In this document: piece by piece, positions 1 through 10,010 of the stretch
Numbering within the stretch: position 1 is the stretch's first letter
Layout: the number at the start of each line of letters is the position of its first letter
Source of the DNA: Saccharina japonica
Lineage: Eukaryota > Sar > Phaeophyceae > Laminariales > Laminariaceae
Reading direction: 5' to 3'
Length of the DNA stretch: 64,000 nucleotides
Assembly (NCBI GenBank): GCA_008828725.1
Contig: MEHQ01002244.1
Location: forward strand, 1 to 64,000
Notes under the pieces: model-generated
The model's database searches: none
What the model saw: only the letters and a program-made list of their open reading frames with translations
Told to the model about the DNA's origin: nothing
Translations under genes and position numbers: made by a program

Positions 1-243
1 ACTCTCCCCGCAGGCGTGCCTTCCCTTCTTGCCGTTTTTGTTGTTTTCCCTCTCGCCGCGTCTTTTGGTTATACGCCATTCACGCCTCTTTTGTGTTGAG
101 GTTGGTTTGACTGCGTTTGGTTTCGTTTCGTTTGATCTGGTTTGGTCTGTTTTTTTCCCCCATTTTTTTACGTTGCGGTGGGTTAAGATGTGTGAAGCCG
201 GTTGGCTGTATATATAGTGCTTGTGTGCCTCCCATGGTTGGTC

Positions 244-313
244 CTGTCTCGAAGGGGATGCGTGGTCACTGGCCAGATGACTGAGGCAAGAAATAAATGA
301 GTACCCCCCCCCC
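244..313 (-). mobile_element. Short G-run element, family B
   Basis: Read on the minus strand it starts with a G-run, then GTACTCATTT, then a block ending in CGAGAC. The same arrangement recurs at 5952-6025 (+) and 30389-30466 (-). It resembles the first 75 bases of the longer G-run element family A (shared GTACTCAT, GCAGTC/GTAGTC, TGACCAT and CATCCC blocks), so the two are probably diverged relatives. No coding capacity. Confidence 0.6.
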
Positions 314-365
314 TCTCCTCCGTGCAAGCATATATACATCCTTATCAATGTTCAAAATTGCATGA

Positions 366-560
366 TTTTGTATGAATTGCATGATTCGTATGAACTGCAT
401 GGTTTGTATAACCTGCATGGTTTGTATAAACTGTATGGTTTGTATGAACTGCATGGTTTGTATGAACTACATGATTTTTATTAATCGCATGGTTTTTATT
501 TATCATGTCTTGTATTTAATTGCACGATTTTCTATATATATGGTTTGCATGATTTGTATG
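366..560. repeat. 18-bp tandem repeat (TTTGTATGAACTGCATGG)
   Basis: About ten degenerate copies of an 18-mer of the form TTTGTATGAACTGCATGG. It ends just before the splice acceptor of the first visible hydrolase exon. The open frame through it (MNCMVCINCMVC...) is a by-product of the repeat and is not a gene. Confidence 0.85.
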
Positions 561-579
561 AAACAATGTATAGGTACAG

Positions 580-3500
580 AGCAGACCCCCGAGACCCGCC
601 TACGCGTGAAGCTTTGGCTAATGCGGAGGGTCGCGCCGTGGAAGGCGTGTCTAAGGAGGATATTGCGCGGGACGCTGAGGCGATCGGGCAGCTGATGGAG
701 GTCGTCCTCGCCAAGGAGAAGGAGGAGAAGGAGAAGGCCAAGGTGGGGGGTGGGGTGTGGAAGAAGGGGGGGGTGTACTTCATTTTCATGCATGGCCGTA
801 GTCGTATGACCATAAACCCTCGCATCCCTACAATGCCGGGACGGAGCATGTCGGGTTTTCACCGACCAGGAAGGGGGGGGGGTACTTCATTTTCATGCAT
901 GGCCGTAGTCGTATGACCATAGACCCTCGCATCCCTACAGTGCCGGGGCGGAGCATGTCGGGTTTTCACCGACCAGGAGGGCGGGGGTGGTGGCTGGTCG
1001 AAGGGGGGTTGGGGGTGGTGGTGGTGGGGGGGGGTAGCTCATTTGTGCGGGGCACTGGTGAGTTTATGGGGCTGTGAATTCGGCGCTTGAGGTAGAGGGG
1101 AGGGATCGCGATGCGTCCACACCTCAAGCGATGTCCGGGGGATGATATGTAGGGTGCGACCACGGTAGTGTCTGGTGTTATTAGTGATATTTGATACCTG
1201 GTACACTTGAGTCCCTTTTAGTAGATTTAAGACTCGTCGTCAAGGCATTGTACTATTGCACGCCAACCACATATTATATATACGTACAGTATGTACTGTA
1301 ATTGGTTGTACTCTTAAATCGTCCTCACTTAAGCCCATCAGCGCCTCCGCAAGCACTCCAAACTTTCTTGTATCCCCATGCGCCAACATAAACGCCCCCC
1401 AGTACAATAATCGTGGGGCAAAAATAAAACAACAAACATGATATGATAAAAACTTTACATTCCCGTCAATCTTACCCGACCTTCAACTTCAACTTCAACT
1501 TCAACCAGGTTGCGTCGAAACTGGCGTCGAAATTCGCGGGCGCGAAACGTCAGCCCGAACCGGTACCTTCAAAGTCGCCATCACCGCCTCGTTCGTCGAA
1601 CACCCGGGGACATTACTCTCCACCCTCTCCCCCTACCAACGCCCCCGGCCAAAAAGCGGGAGCGGAAAACGCCACCCCGAGTGGGAAATCCCCCTCGCGC
1701 ACTTCTTCGAATACCCGGGGACGTAATATTGCATCCCCTCCTTCTGAGAATGCCCCCGTTGGAAAGCTGGAGGCTGAAACCGCCTCCACCGCTAACGCGG
1801 CGGAATCCCTTTCGTGGTCCAATGCGGACCTCGACAATCCCCTCACGGCGGCCGCCCTTACTGAGCTTGTTTGGGGAAAGCCGCCCGCGGCATCGTCAAC
1901 AGCAGCAGCAGCAGCAGCAGCGACAACAACAGCAGCAGCAGCAAGAACAACAACAACAGCAACAGCAACGACAGCAACGACATCAGGAGCCAAAACCACA
2001 GCAGCGACAACAGGAGCAGCAGCAGCAGCAGCAGCAAGAGAAACACGCGATTTTCCGGTGGTTCGAGGTATCCCCGTGACCGGAGGCGCCCCCGTTGCTG
2101 GTGCTAGTGCAGCCACTAACGAGCATGGCGCCGGGGATGGGGTGCTGCTGCGAGACTGGGACAGGAGCGGCGGCGGCGGCGGTGACGCCGAGCGAGAAGT
2201 GATCGACATTTTTGAGGAGGGAAGCGAGGTTGCCGTGGAGGACGAGGGGAAGAAGAACAAGGATGCCTTCAAGCACCGGGTCTGGTTTTGGCAGGTTCGT
2301 GTTCTTTTTGTTTTGTTTTGTTTTTTGTGTGCTTTACCTGGTAGTTAATATAATTATTATGTTTTCGTGTCACGGGGACGTAGAGTAAATAGGAACTATA
2401 GTAAATAGCTTTTCCCCCCCCAATTTCGACGCCAAATGAGTCGATTTTGATATCGGCAACTGCTCGCCTTTTGGCATGAGACCAAAGGCGGCCGTGGTGA
2501 GGGTTAATCAGGGATGAGGTATGAGGTATTAGTTTTGGTGGGGTCGGGCGACCCTACAATAGTTAAAACGAAAAATGCTGGAAGAAAATATTTGCTGATG
2601 GAATTTTCCTGGAATTTTCCGTGCCAACCATAGCTTTGGAACCAAGTGGTGAACAAAATACCCTTTGATGCAGTGGTCGGCCGAAGTACACAACAGTAAA
2701 AGGAATGTTCTTGGAAAATTCGTGTGCTTTTTCCGCGCCAGCCATGCCGTTCGACCCTTGTGTGAGTGGTATCCATCGCATCCTTTTGTTTGCCTTTTTT
2801 TTTTGCCTTTTTTGCCTTTTTTTTCTTTTGTTTTCAGGACGCACTCCCGCACACCGACCAGTACATTCTGAGGTGGGAAAGCGATTGGCTCGTCACGCTC
2901 GGGAAAAGCGTGGAGGTGAGACAGGGGAGAGGGGGGAGGGGGGGTACTCATGTCGTGTCGGTCTTCTGCACTGTTGTTTTTTCCATGAAATTCCAAAGAA
3001 TTTTCCATGGAAGCTTCCGTGGAAGTGATGGAAGTGATAGAAGCTTCCATGGAAGCGATGGAAGCTTCCATGAATTCACCCCCTGATCCCACCTGGTACA
3101 TCGTCCCACCCAAAGTGGGTCGGTCCATCCCGATGAAAGCTTCCACCACTTCCACAGAAACTTCCACGGCTTCCATGGAAGCATCCGCGTTTCCATGAAA
3201 GCTTCCATGGAAGTGGCGGAAGCTCCCATGGAAGCCGTGGAAGCTTCCATGGATACTTCCGGCGACTTCAACGAAAAAAAACAACCGTGCACCAGACCCT
3301 GTCGTGCATGGCTGTCGTCGTATGGCCATAGACCCTCGCATCCCTACAATGCCGGGGAGGGCTTCATCGGAAAGCGATAATGAAGCGATTAGCACACGAT
3401 ATGCAAGCGATAATAGAGGGATTGCCAAGCGATAAGCAGCCGGTAGATAAGGGATGGGCACGCTATACGATACGGTATGCAAGCGATCAGCAAGGGGTTA

Positions 3501-6500
3501 GTACACAATGAGCAAGCGATAAATATGCACAAGCGATAAATCAGCAAGTGATGAATCAGCAAGCGATAGCATGCGACTGCAAGCCATAGGCAAAAACCGT
3601 AAGCAAGCCATAAGCATGCCATAAGAAAACCATAAGCAAACCATGGACGAGCGATAAGCAAGGGATAACTTAAGCGAGAATCGAGCAATATGCAAGCTAT
3701 ATGCAAGCGGTAGCCTTCTTCTCTTGGACGTGTGCCCAAAAGAAGAACAATGACAACACGGCGGCGTCATGAACCCATCATCCTTCACCCAAACGATCGT
3801 CACCCATTTTCACTTGTGATCATTCTCCCCCGCCACCGACACGCCTCCTCTCCTCCTCCTCCTCCTCCTCTTCCTTTTCCTCCTTGTCCGCCCCCTCTTC
3901 AGTCGATGATCAAGAGCCTCAGCCAGAGCGCGATGCAGGAGACGTTGAAGTACACCACGCTGGCCGCTATCATGACGTCACTCACTTGGCCTCTCGCGCT
4001 GGTGAGTGCTATCATACGACCTCCTTCCCTCCCTCTACGAGTTATTCCCTCCCTCCCTCCCTCCCTCCTTCCCTCTCCCTCCCTCCCTCCCTCCCTCCCT
4101 TCTCGTCTCTCTTTGTACCCTCCCCTCTCCACACACGCCCAGCGATTGTGACACCCTGAGTATACTCTAAGGTAAACCGATATATCCGATTGCATTATTG
4201 CTTCCAGGTATTTGTTCGTCTGATGCCCTCAACCAATATACCCCCGCCCCTCTTGGGTTGCCTCGGCATCGGCGTTTAACCCGATACAGGCACTCAAGAG
4301 TCCCCTGCATCTGCACACGCTTGCATGTGCAAGTTACAACAAAAGCTTCGCGTTCGGTGGAAGTCGCGTCCGGTAGAACCAAAAATGGCGCAGATTATTT
4401 TTGTTTTACCATCCCATTTATTATCTTCGTCCTTGTTTTTCTCCGTCCCCCCCCCCCCCCCCTCCCTACGATACGCGCCGTTTATTTTTATCGCGAGAAG
4501 GGCTCATCACTTTTTTTCATCGTCCACTCGCTCCAAATTGTACTTACTCGCACGCTAATATAGACGGTATCGGCACTTGTAGGTGTCTATGTGAACGGTC
4601 GACTGTGAGGCCATTTGTTTCGATGCCATCGCTCGTGATTAACGTCCTCAGTCCCATTACTCCTCTATCCTCCCTCCCTCCCTCCCTCCAGCTAACGTTG
4701 ACAAGCATGATCGATGCTGACTGGACGATCGGGAGAGAGAGGGCGGATGTCGCGGGAAAGATTTTGGCAGACGCGCTGCTCAACAGGGAGCAGGTATTGT
4801 CGAGTTGGTTATCGCACAGCAGTTATCGCGTATTTATGTATCGCATTCCTGATACTTGAATTGCCGTATGCTCATTTGCCGTGGTTAGTTGTAATGTTTG
4901 TTGATGTATTATTATTTTTCGTACGGTAGTAAGTATTGCAGGTTTCGCTGTCTTGATAATTTGTCGCACTAGAATTTTATAGTATCGCACTTTTTTGCTG
5001 TCGAACCATAAACTGGGTTTAATTGATTTCCTTGCCCCCCCCCCACCTCCCACAGCGTCGCGTCTGGCCGGCATATCGCCTGCTCTCCCGCGCCATGCGC
5101 CGTTTCGTTTCACGGTTTCGTTTCACGGTTTCGTTTCACTGTTTCGTTTCACGGTTTCGTTCGACGGTTTCGCCCGACGGTGTCGTGTGACGGTTTCGTT
5201 TGTCGGTTTCGTATGTCGGTTTCGTTTGACGATTTCATTCAACGATTTTGTTGGACGCTTTTGTGTGGCAGTTTTGTGTGGCGGTTTCGTGTTACGGTTT
5301 CGTTTGACGGTTGCTTTCGACAGTTTCAACAGACGATTTCCTTCCACACGTTTGTTCGTCGATTTCGTTTGACGGTTTTGTTTTACTCCTTCGTTCGACG
5401 GTTTCGACTGACGGTTCGTTCGACCGTTTCAATTGACGGTTTCGTCTGACGGTTTCGATTGACGTTTTCGTCTGAAGGTTTCATTTGGCGGTTTCACGTG
5501 ATGGTTCCGTTTGACGGTTTCGTTTAACTATTTCGTTTTCGTCTTGACGGTTTCGCTGCGCGGTTTGATCAGGGATGCCGCCCGGTGACGCTGGTGGGAA
5601 CGTCGCTGGGAGCACGGCTCATCTTCTCGTGCCTCGAGGAGATCGCCAGACGACACGAGCTGTGGGAAGAACAGGTGCGTTTTTTTTACCATGATGTCAT
5701 ATTTGTTGTTTCCATTATGACCTTGTCGGTGGTGGTAGTGGTGGTGGTAATGCTAGTATTGGTGCTGCTGACATTGGTGTTCGATTTGGTCCGCTGTTTT
5801 TAAAATGTGGTGCTACTGATGATGTTGTTATATATTTCCGTAAATAAAGACAAAAGGCGATTCGTGGGGGGGGTGGGGGGGGGGGTACTCATGTGGTGCA
5901 TGGCCGTAGTCGTATGACCATAGACCCTCGTATCCCTACGATGCTGTGACCGGGGGGCGTACTCATTTGTTGATCGCCGCAGTCATTTGACCATTGACCA
6001 TGAATCCCTTTCGAGACGGAGCAGGGGGGTTACTCAGCGTTTTCGCCCCTGGTGCGTTTGGCATCCATCTGTGTCTTAAGCTTTGAGACCACGCACGGAG
6101 ATTTTATCCCTCTACAAGCAGTAGAGAGAATAAGCAGCGCGGAACGTCCATGCGATAGGTGTGCTGGAATGTCGTTGGCTAGAAAACAGGAAGCAAGGAC
6201 TGACAGTTCAGTGGGAAGAAACACAACGCATTCAAAGGTTGCGGCGCTGGGTTGGCCCACCGCACCACATTGTTTAGGGGAATTATCTGGCCACTATCCA
6301 ATAGAATGGAGTTGTTTTTCCCTTTACTGACTCGTTTGCCAATCAAATCTTGTCGAACCTCTATTACAGAATGATACGTAGTGAAAAAAAAACGTTTCAG
6401 ATGCTGGGAGCCTGGCTTTCTTCCCCTGCTGACTCATTTCCCAATAAAAAATTGTCGAAACCCCTACTATAGAATGACACTAAGTACATAGTTGAAACTG

Positions 6501-8015
6501 TTTCAGATGTTGGGGGTCTGGCTTTCTTCCCCCTCCTACTGACTAATTTCCCAATAAACTCTTGTCGAAACCCCTGACATGTTTACACGTGAAACCCTCC
6601 AGATGTTGGAGTCTGGTGCGGCGGGCAAGAACCAGGACGGCTCTTCCGCCGGCGCCTCGGGAAGAAGCAAGATGACACGCCTCAAAAACGTTGTAACTCC
6701 CGACAACAAGGGAAAGAGCAAGGTCGGCCTTAACGGTGTAGGGGTTTCTGCAAGCGGCGGGGGGGGCGGGGGCGGGGGTAGCGGTGGACGGCGTGCCGGT
6801 GGTGGTGGTAGTGGTAGTGGCAATGGCGGGGGTAAGAGCAACAAGGGCGAAGCTAGGTGTGCCGCGGGGATTATCGAGAACGTGTGCCTCTTGGGTGCCC
6901 CCCTGGGGGCCTCCGCAGCGCGGTGGGAGCGCGTCGCTCGCATGGTGCACGGCAGGATCATCAACGGGTACTCGAAGTCGGACATCATCTTGGGCCTGGT
7001 TTTCCGGGCGAAGAGCCTGTCCCTCTCGGTCGCCGGTATCCAGAAGGTGCGTCAGGCGTGGCGACGTGTAATGTGTGTGTGTGTTTTGGGGGGTTGATGC
7101 TTTTTTTGTTTTGCGTTTCAGACATGGCTCGTATAGTACGCGCGTTTTGTTGTTAGTAGATAGTGGTGTTGTTGGTGGTGGTGGTGTTGATGTTGGTGGT
7201 GTTGGTGTTGTTGTTCTTGCTAGTGTTGTTGTTTTGTTGTTGTTGTCGTTTCCGCTATAGTGATGTTTTTGGTGGCGGTGTTGTCGCTACCGTTCGTGTT
7301 GTTGCTTTCACGGCGTTGTGTGTGTGTTTTTTTTTTCTTTTGTTTTGATGTGCTGCTTAGATTGATAGTTTGATGGTATGGTTGCTGTTGTTGTTGTCGT
7401 TTGCTGCTACTGTTGCTGTTGCTATCGCTGCCGCTTTTACCGTATATCGCGTCCTCCCGTCGCGCAGGGGTGCACACGTGACATGCGGCGCGCGTGTTGC
7501 TAGAGGAACACAGCTCACCAGTAGCTTATCATTTTTTCGGACCCCTGCTTTTCTTTTCACCTGATATACATTCAAGAAGCACAGCAGTATGGCGCACGTA
7601 CAAGAACACAGTTTAGCTGGTTTATTTTCTTGCTCGTTTACATAATCGTTTTTTTTTTTTTTTGCCTCTTGTATTCGATCAAGAAGCACCTAACAGGTTA
7701 TACTCGCATCATTGTGCCCCTGCTGTTGTTGCTACTGCTGCTGTCCTTGTTGTTGTTATTGTCCATGGTGGTGGTGGTGGCGCAAAACAGGTGTCTGCGG
7801 TGGGCGTTGAAAACGTGGACCTGTCGTCCGTGGTGGGGTCCAACCACTTCAACTACAACCGACGCATGCCGGAGATTCTGTCTCTGCTGGCGCTCGACGA
7901 CTGCTCCAAGTACATCGGCAGGGGCGACTCCCGGGGGGACCTCGACTCCTCGTCGCGACTTTCAGCTTCAAATTCAAGTGCAAGCATCGCGGGGCTGATT
8001 GATTTGAGCGGCTGA
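580..8015 (+). CDS. TMCO4: DUF726/TMCO4-like alpha/beta hydrolase, 3' part (eight exons)
   Basis: Exons: 580(or 585)-742, 1509-2294, 2838-2915, 3903-4001, 4692-4793, 5573-5674, 6603-7046, 7791-8015 (stop TGA 8013-8015). All junctions are GT/AG and phase 0, giving one continuous frame. The family signature runs through exons 3-8: QYILRWESDWL, QETLKYTTLAAIM, WPLAL, RPVTLVGTSLGAR, a nucleophile elbow G-T-S-L-G, then VCLLGAPLGAS, GRIINGYSKSDIILGL, ENVDLSSVVGSNHFNY. Ser of GTSLG, Asp of YSKSD and His of SNHFNY are at the positions expected for a catalytic triad. DUF726 proteins (TMCO4 in animals) are membrane-associated hydrolase-fold proteins of unclear substrate. Exon 1509-2294 is a low-complexity insert (poly-Ala/Thr, Ser/Pro-rich) ahead of the conserved FKHRVWFWQ. 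Exon 6603-7046 also carries a Gly-rich loop. The start codon and the usual Gly-rich membrane hairpin are not seen and probably lie left of the window. Confidence 0.9.
765..870 (+). mobile_element. G-run element family A, copy 1 (head only)
   Basis: G-run, GTACTTCATTTTCATGCATG, then a 70-bp head ending in GTCGG-GTTTTCA-CCGAC, a 5-bp stem with a 7-base loop. A second head copy follows directly (873-977), so this is a tandem pair in the intron after the first visible hydrolase exon. The 3' body seen in copies at 11562 and 30161 is absent. Confidence 0.8.
873..977 (+). mobile_element. G-run element family A, copy 2 (head only)
   Basis: Near-identical to the copy directly before it (a few substitutions, for example ACAATGCCGGGA versus ACAGTGCCGGGG). 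The G-run at its start abuts the end of copy 1. Intronic, same strand as the host gene. Confidence 0.8.
1475..1508 (+). repeat. (CTTCAA)n at a splice acceptor
   Basis: Five units of CTTCAA end in CAACCAG, the acceptor of the 1509-2294 exon. The hexamer array supplies the pyrimidine-rich stretch before the intron end. Confidence 0.6.
1897..2043 (+). repeat. Coding CAG/CAA trinucleotide tract
   Basis: Interrupted CAG/CAA repeat within the 1509-2294 exon of the hydrolase gene. In the gene frame it reads as alanine/threonine (GCA/ACA). The two other forward frames are also open over it (Gln-rich, Ser/Asn-rich), as expected for such a tract. Length polymorphism by whole codons would keep the frame. 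Confidence 0.85.
2369..2408. mobile_element. Fragment of the TA-flanked MITE
   Basis: CACGGGGACGTAGAGTAAAT and a following GTAAATAG match the terminal repeat of the MITE family found complete at 39974-40082. Only about 40 bp remain. It lies in the intron after the 1509-2294 exon. Confidence 0.5.
2990..3262. repeat. Palindromic 12-mer array (GGAAGCTTCCAT)
   Basis: About twenty degenerate units of the self-complementary 12-mer GGAAGCTTCCAT, with variants such as GGAAGTGAT, so long open frames appear on both strands (SMEASMEA...). Intronic in the hydrolase gene; the open frames are repeat artefacts. Confidence 0.85.
3303..3362 (+). mobile_element. G-run element family A, copy 3 (truncated head)
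   Basis: Matches the head from TGCATGGC to ATGCCGGG but lacks both the G-run and the GTCGG stem. It sits at the end of the palindromic 12-mer array. Confidence 0.7.
3370..3715. repeat. AAGCGATA / AAGCCATA short tandem repeat
   Basis: Degenerate 10-12 bp units of the type AGCAAGCGATAA and AGCATGCCATAA fill about 340 bp of the intron before the 3903-4001 exon. No other feature is seen in it. Confidence 0.8.
4390..4560 (-). mobile_element. tRNA-derived SINE, body fragment
   Basis: Contains the body marker TTTATCGCGA (minus strand TCGCGATAAA), flanking pyrimidine runs and TATTATCTTCGTCC, in the same order as the better preserved copy at 38009-38347. The tRNA-like head is missing. Intronic. Confidence 0.5.
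5098..5560. repeat. GACGGTTTCGTTT minisatellite
   Basis: About 35 degenerate units of 10-13 bp around CGGTTTCGTTTGA. It fills most of the intron between the 4692-4793 exon and the nucleophile exon at 5573 and ends 12 bases before that exon. Confidence 0.85.
5864..5951 (+). mobile_element. G-run element family A, copy 4
   Basis: G-run of over 20 bases, then GTACTCATG and the head to CTACGATGCTGTGACC. Truncated before the GTCGG stem and followed directly by a family B copy with its own G-run, as if the second element had been inserted or copied at the end of the first. Confidence 0.75.
5952..6025 (+). mobile_element. Short G-run element, family B
   Basis: GGGGGGCGTACTCATTTG, then CGCAGTCATTTGACCAT and CCCTTTCGAGACGGAGCA. 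Same layout as the copies at 244-313 and 30389-30466. A further G-run and TACTCA follow at 6023, perhaps the start of another unit. Confidence 0.65.
7135..7350. repeat. GTTGTTGGT / GGTGTTGTT triplet-rich tract
   Basis: GTT/GGT-rich low-complexity DNA in the last intron of the hydrolase gene. Valine- and leucine-rich open frames across it are composition artefacts. The remaining intron to 7790 is likewise GTT/CTG rich and shows nothing else. Confidence 0.6.
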
Positions 8016-8939
8016 TTGGTGATTGTCGCCTGTGGAGGTCAGGTGGACCGATATCAGCTCGACGACCAAACCATGGGCACAGCAGCGGTTATGTATGTTG
8101 TGCGTAGCGGGTTCCTCAGTGCTGCTCGGCGTTCGCCGTTGCCGTTTGGCTTTCCGCGTCGAGTGTATAGCGGTAGTGTGGATGCGGCGGGTACGCGGAT
8201 ACAATGTTTTTCAGCTATATACGAGTACAGGTTCTGTTACTTTTATTTACAGTACCACACAAAGGATAAACCGCTTTTACTCGTAATAGTGGCGGCATGT
8301 TCTGATGTGCATGTGGTTTTTCTAAAGTCTTGTGTGGTTTTTATTGATAGGGCGTCGCAAGGATTAGACTACTCGTAATATAGTGCCGTAAATCTACTAC
8401 GCGTACCGTAGTTGTACAGGATTTTGTTTTGTGAACAGACTGGGTGGTTGATCAATAATGATTATGATGATGGTGTGGGCATGGAACTATCAGCAAACAG
8501 CGATACTGCTCCGTCATATCTCGACATTTGTTTTTTCGCTTATAGTAGTCCCGACCTCACACTCCTCCTCTTCTTTTTTCGGGTTTACGTAAAATACAAT
8601 ATACCATGAATTTGTTTTCCTGGCCACTTTTTGACTTGCAAGTGATGCTGGACGGTGTATACCACCACCCCTGGCAATGTTTCCTTGCGTACCGCAATAC
8701 GCAGCAGTGATATTACGAGTGGTGTTTGTTTTATTTCGGCAAACTTAATAGCCTGTTTTGGAAGTGAGCTTAAAATATGAGAACAACATTATCGTCGACA
8801 ATTTGTGTGTGTGCTGTGTGGAAATCAGACTGACTGGTGGTGTATAGACGATTACGTGCATGGTTAGACTGAAGATGGCTAACATCAACGATTGCGTTTA
8901 CGAAAACAGACTGATGATGGAATACGACATACAGCAAAC
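8016..8939. other. 3' flank of the hydrolase gene
   Basis: Follows the TGA at 8013-8015 and should hold the 3' UTR and polyadenylation site. No clear AATAAA, exon or repeat family was recognised here. The DNA becomes AT-richer than the exons. Confidence 0.4.
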
Positions 8940-9096
8940 GACACCTAACAAGAAACAGGAAATCTGGTTCCAGGCTGGATTTCTTATTTGAGAGGGTGCT
9001 TTCTACACTAAATTCAAGATAATGACTCCCGATTTTCTTATTTTCCTCTTAATCTCAGCCTGAATTTCTTATTAGCCTGTTTTCTTGTTAGGTGTC
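8940..9096. mobile_element. 157-bp MITE with GACACCTAACAAGAAA termini
   Basis: Terminal inverted repeats GACACCTAACAAGAAA and TTTCTTGTTAGGTGTC are perfect over 16 bp. The interior holds TTCTTATTTGAGAGGGTGC and TCTACACTAA, which recur at 12385-12595, 13487-13640, 23570-23705 and 43826-44030. No coding capacity. It lies between the two convergent genes. Family not assigned. Confidence 0.8.
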
Positions 9097-10010
9097 CTGT
9101 ACTGTACATCAATACATCGACCATTCTGTTTGTAAAAGAGAGACGGAGGATGATGGTGTATCAACCATTGTGTTCACAAAGACAGGCGCGTGATGGTGTA
9201 TCAACTATCCTGTGTGTGAGCCATTCCACTACATTTTACGAGCAGGCTGCGTAATCGTGGTCGGCAATGTTCCCAAGCCTCCACATCGGTAACATATTAC
9301 GGTTCGAGTACGGACATGCATGCCTACACATCACTAGTAAACTCGTGGAGATGCCAGAGGATGGCCCCCGGATATTTTTGTCATTGTCATTGTTTCCCTC
9401 TCAGGTCCTTAAAATGATACAGTGATACAGCAGTGAATGAAAGCTGTCGTGTTAAATGCACCCTCCGCGTTGGCGGTTCTTGGCACCGATTGGTCACCGG
9501 CCAACAGTCAACCAAACACGCCTACGCCCAACACAAAAACTTGCGCTCTTGGCAGTAATAACCTCGGAAATATCATGTCGGAAATATTGTTACATTAACC
9601 AAGTCCTGTTCCATCATCACCATCTATTTGATCATGCTATCACACCAGCTTAATTCTCCTGGTGTTTTCCTATTTACATGCGTTCCTTTTCGTCGAACCT
9701 CTCCCTACGTACGTACGTAAGTACTTAGCCCCCCGTGTGGTTGAAAATGACTACAAAATTGCCATGGCTCGGTTTCCGTTAACCGGTTTCGCCGCCGCCC
9801 AAAACGCTCTACTTTCTTACACTGCTGTCGCCCGCACCGAGCGCAGGCCCACCCCTATTTTCTTCCCCATCCTTCTCCCCTGCCCCCCCCCGATCCTCCT
9901 CCTCTGCCCGCCCCTCCCCTCCTCCTCGTCTTCCTCTTCCTCCTCCTCCCCCTATTTCCCGCCTTGTACCCGCCCTCCCTACTGCTCTAGCAAAACCCAC
10001 CTATATATTT
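9097..10010. other. Convergent intergenic space
   Basis: Between the MITE and the stop codon of the minus-strand helicase gene. It must contain the 3' UTR of that gene (read leftward from 10011). Pyrimidine-rich patches lie at 9860-9985. No gene recognised. Confidence 0.4.

Larger units (their letters stand above)
1..579. other. Left edge, intron or 5' flank of the DUF726 gene
   Basis: No exon could be supported here. The stretch holds a short G-run family repeat on the minus strand (244-313) and an 18-bp tandem repeat (366-560). The hydrolase gene that starts in the window at about 580 begins with a splice acceptor, so this stretch is probably intron and the first exon(s) lie to the left of the window. 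Confidence 0.5.

Noticed and set aside
2529-3482. 317-codon minus-strand frame
   Set aside because: Runs through a palindromic 12-mer array and the intron and exon of the plus-strand hydrolase gene; no domain.
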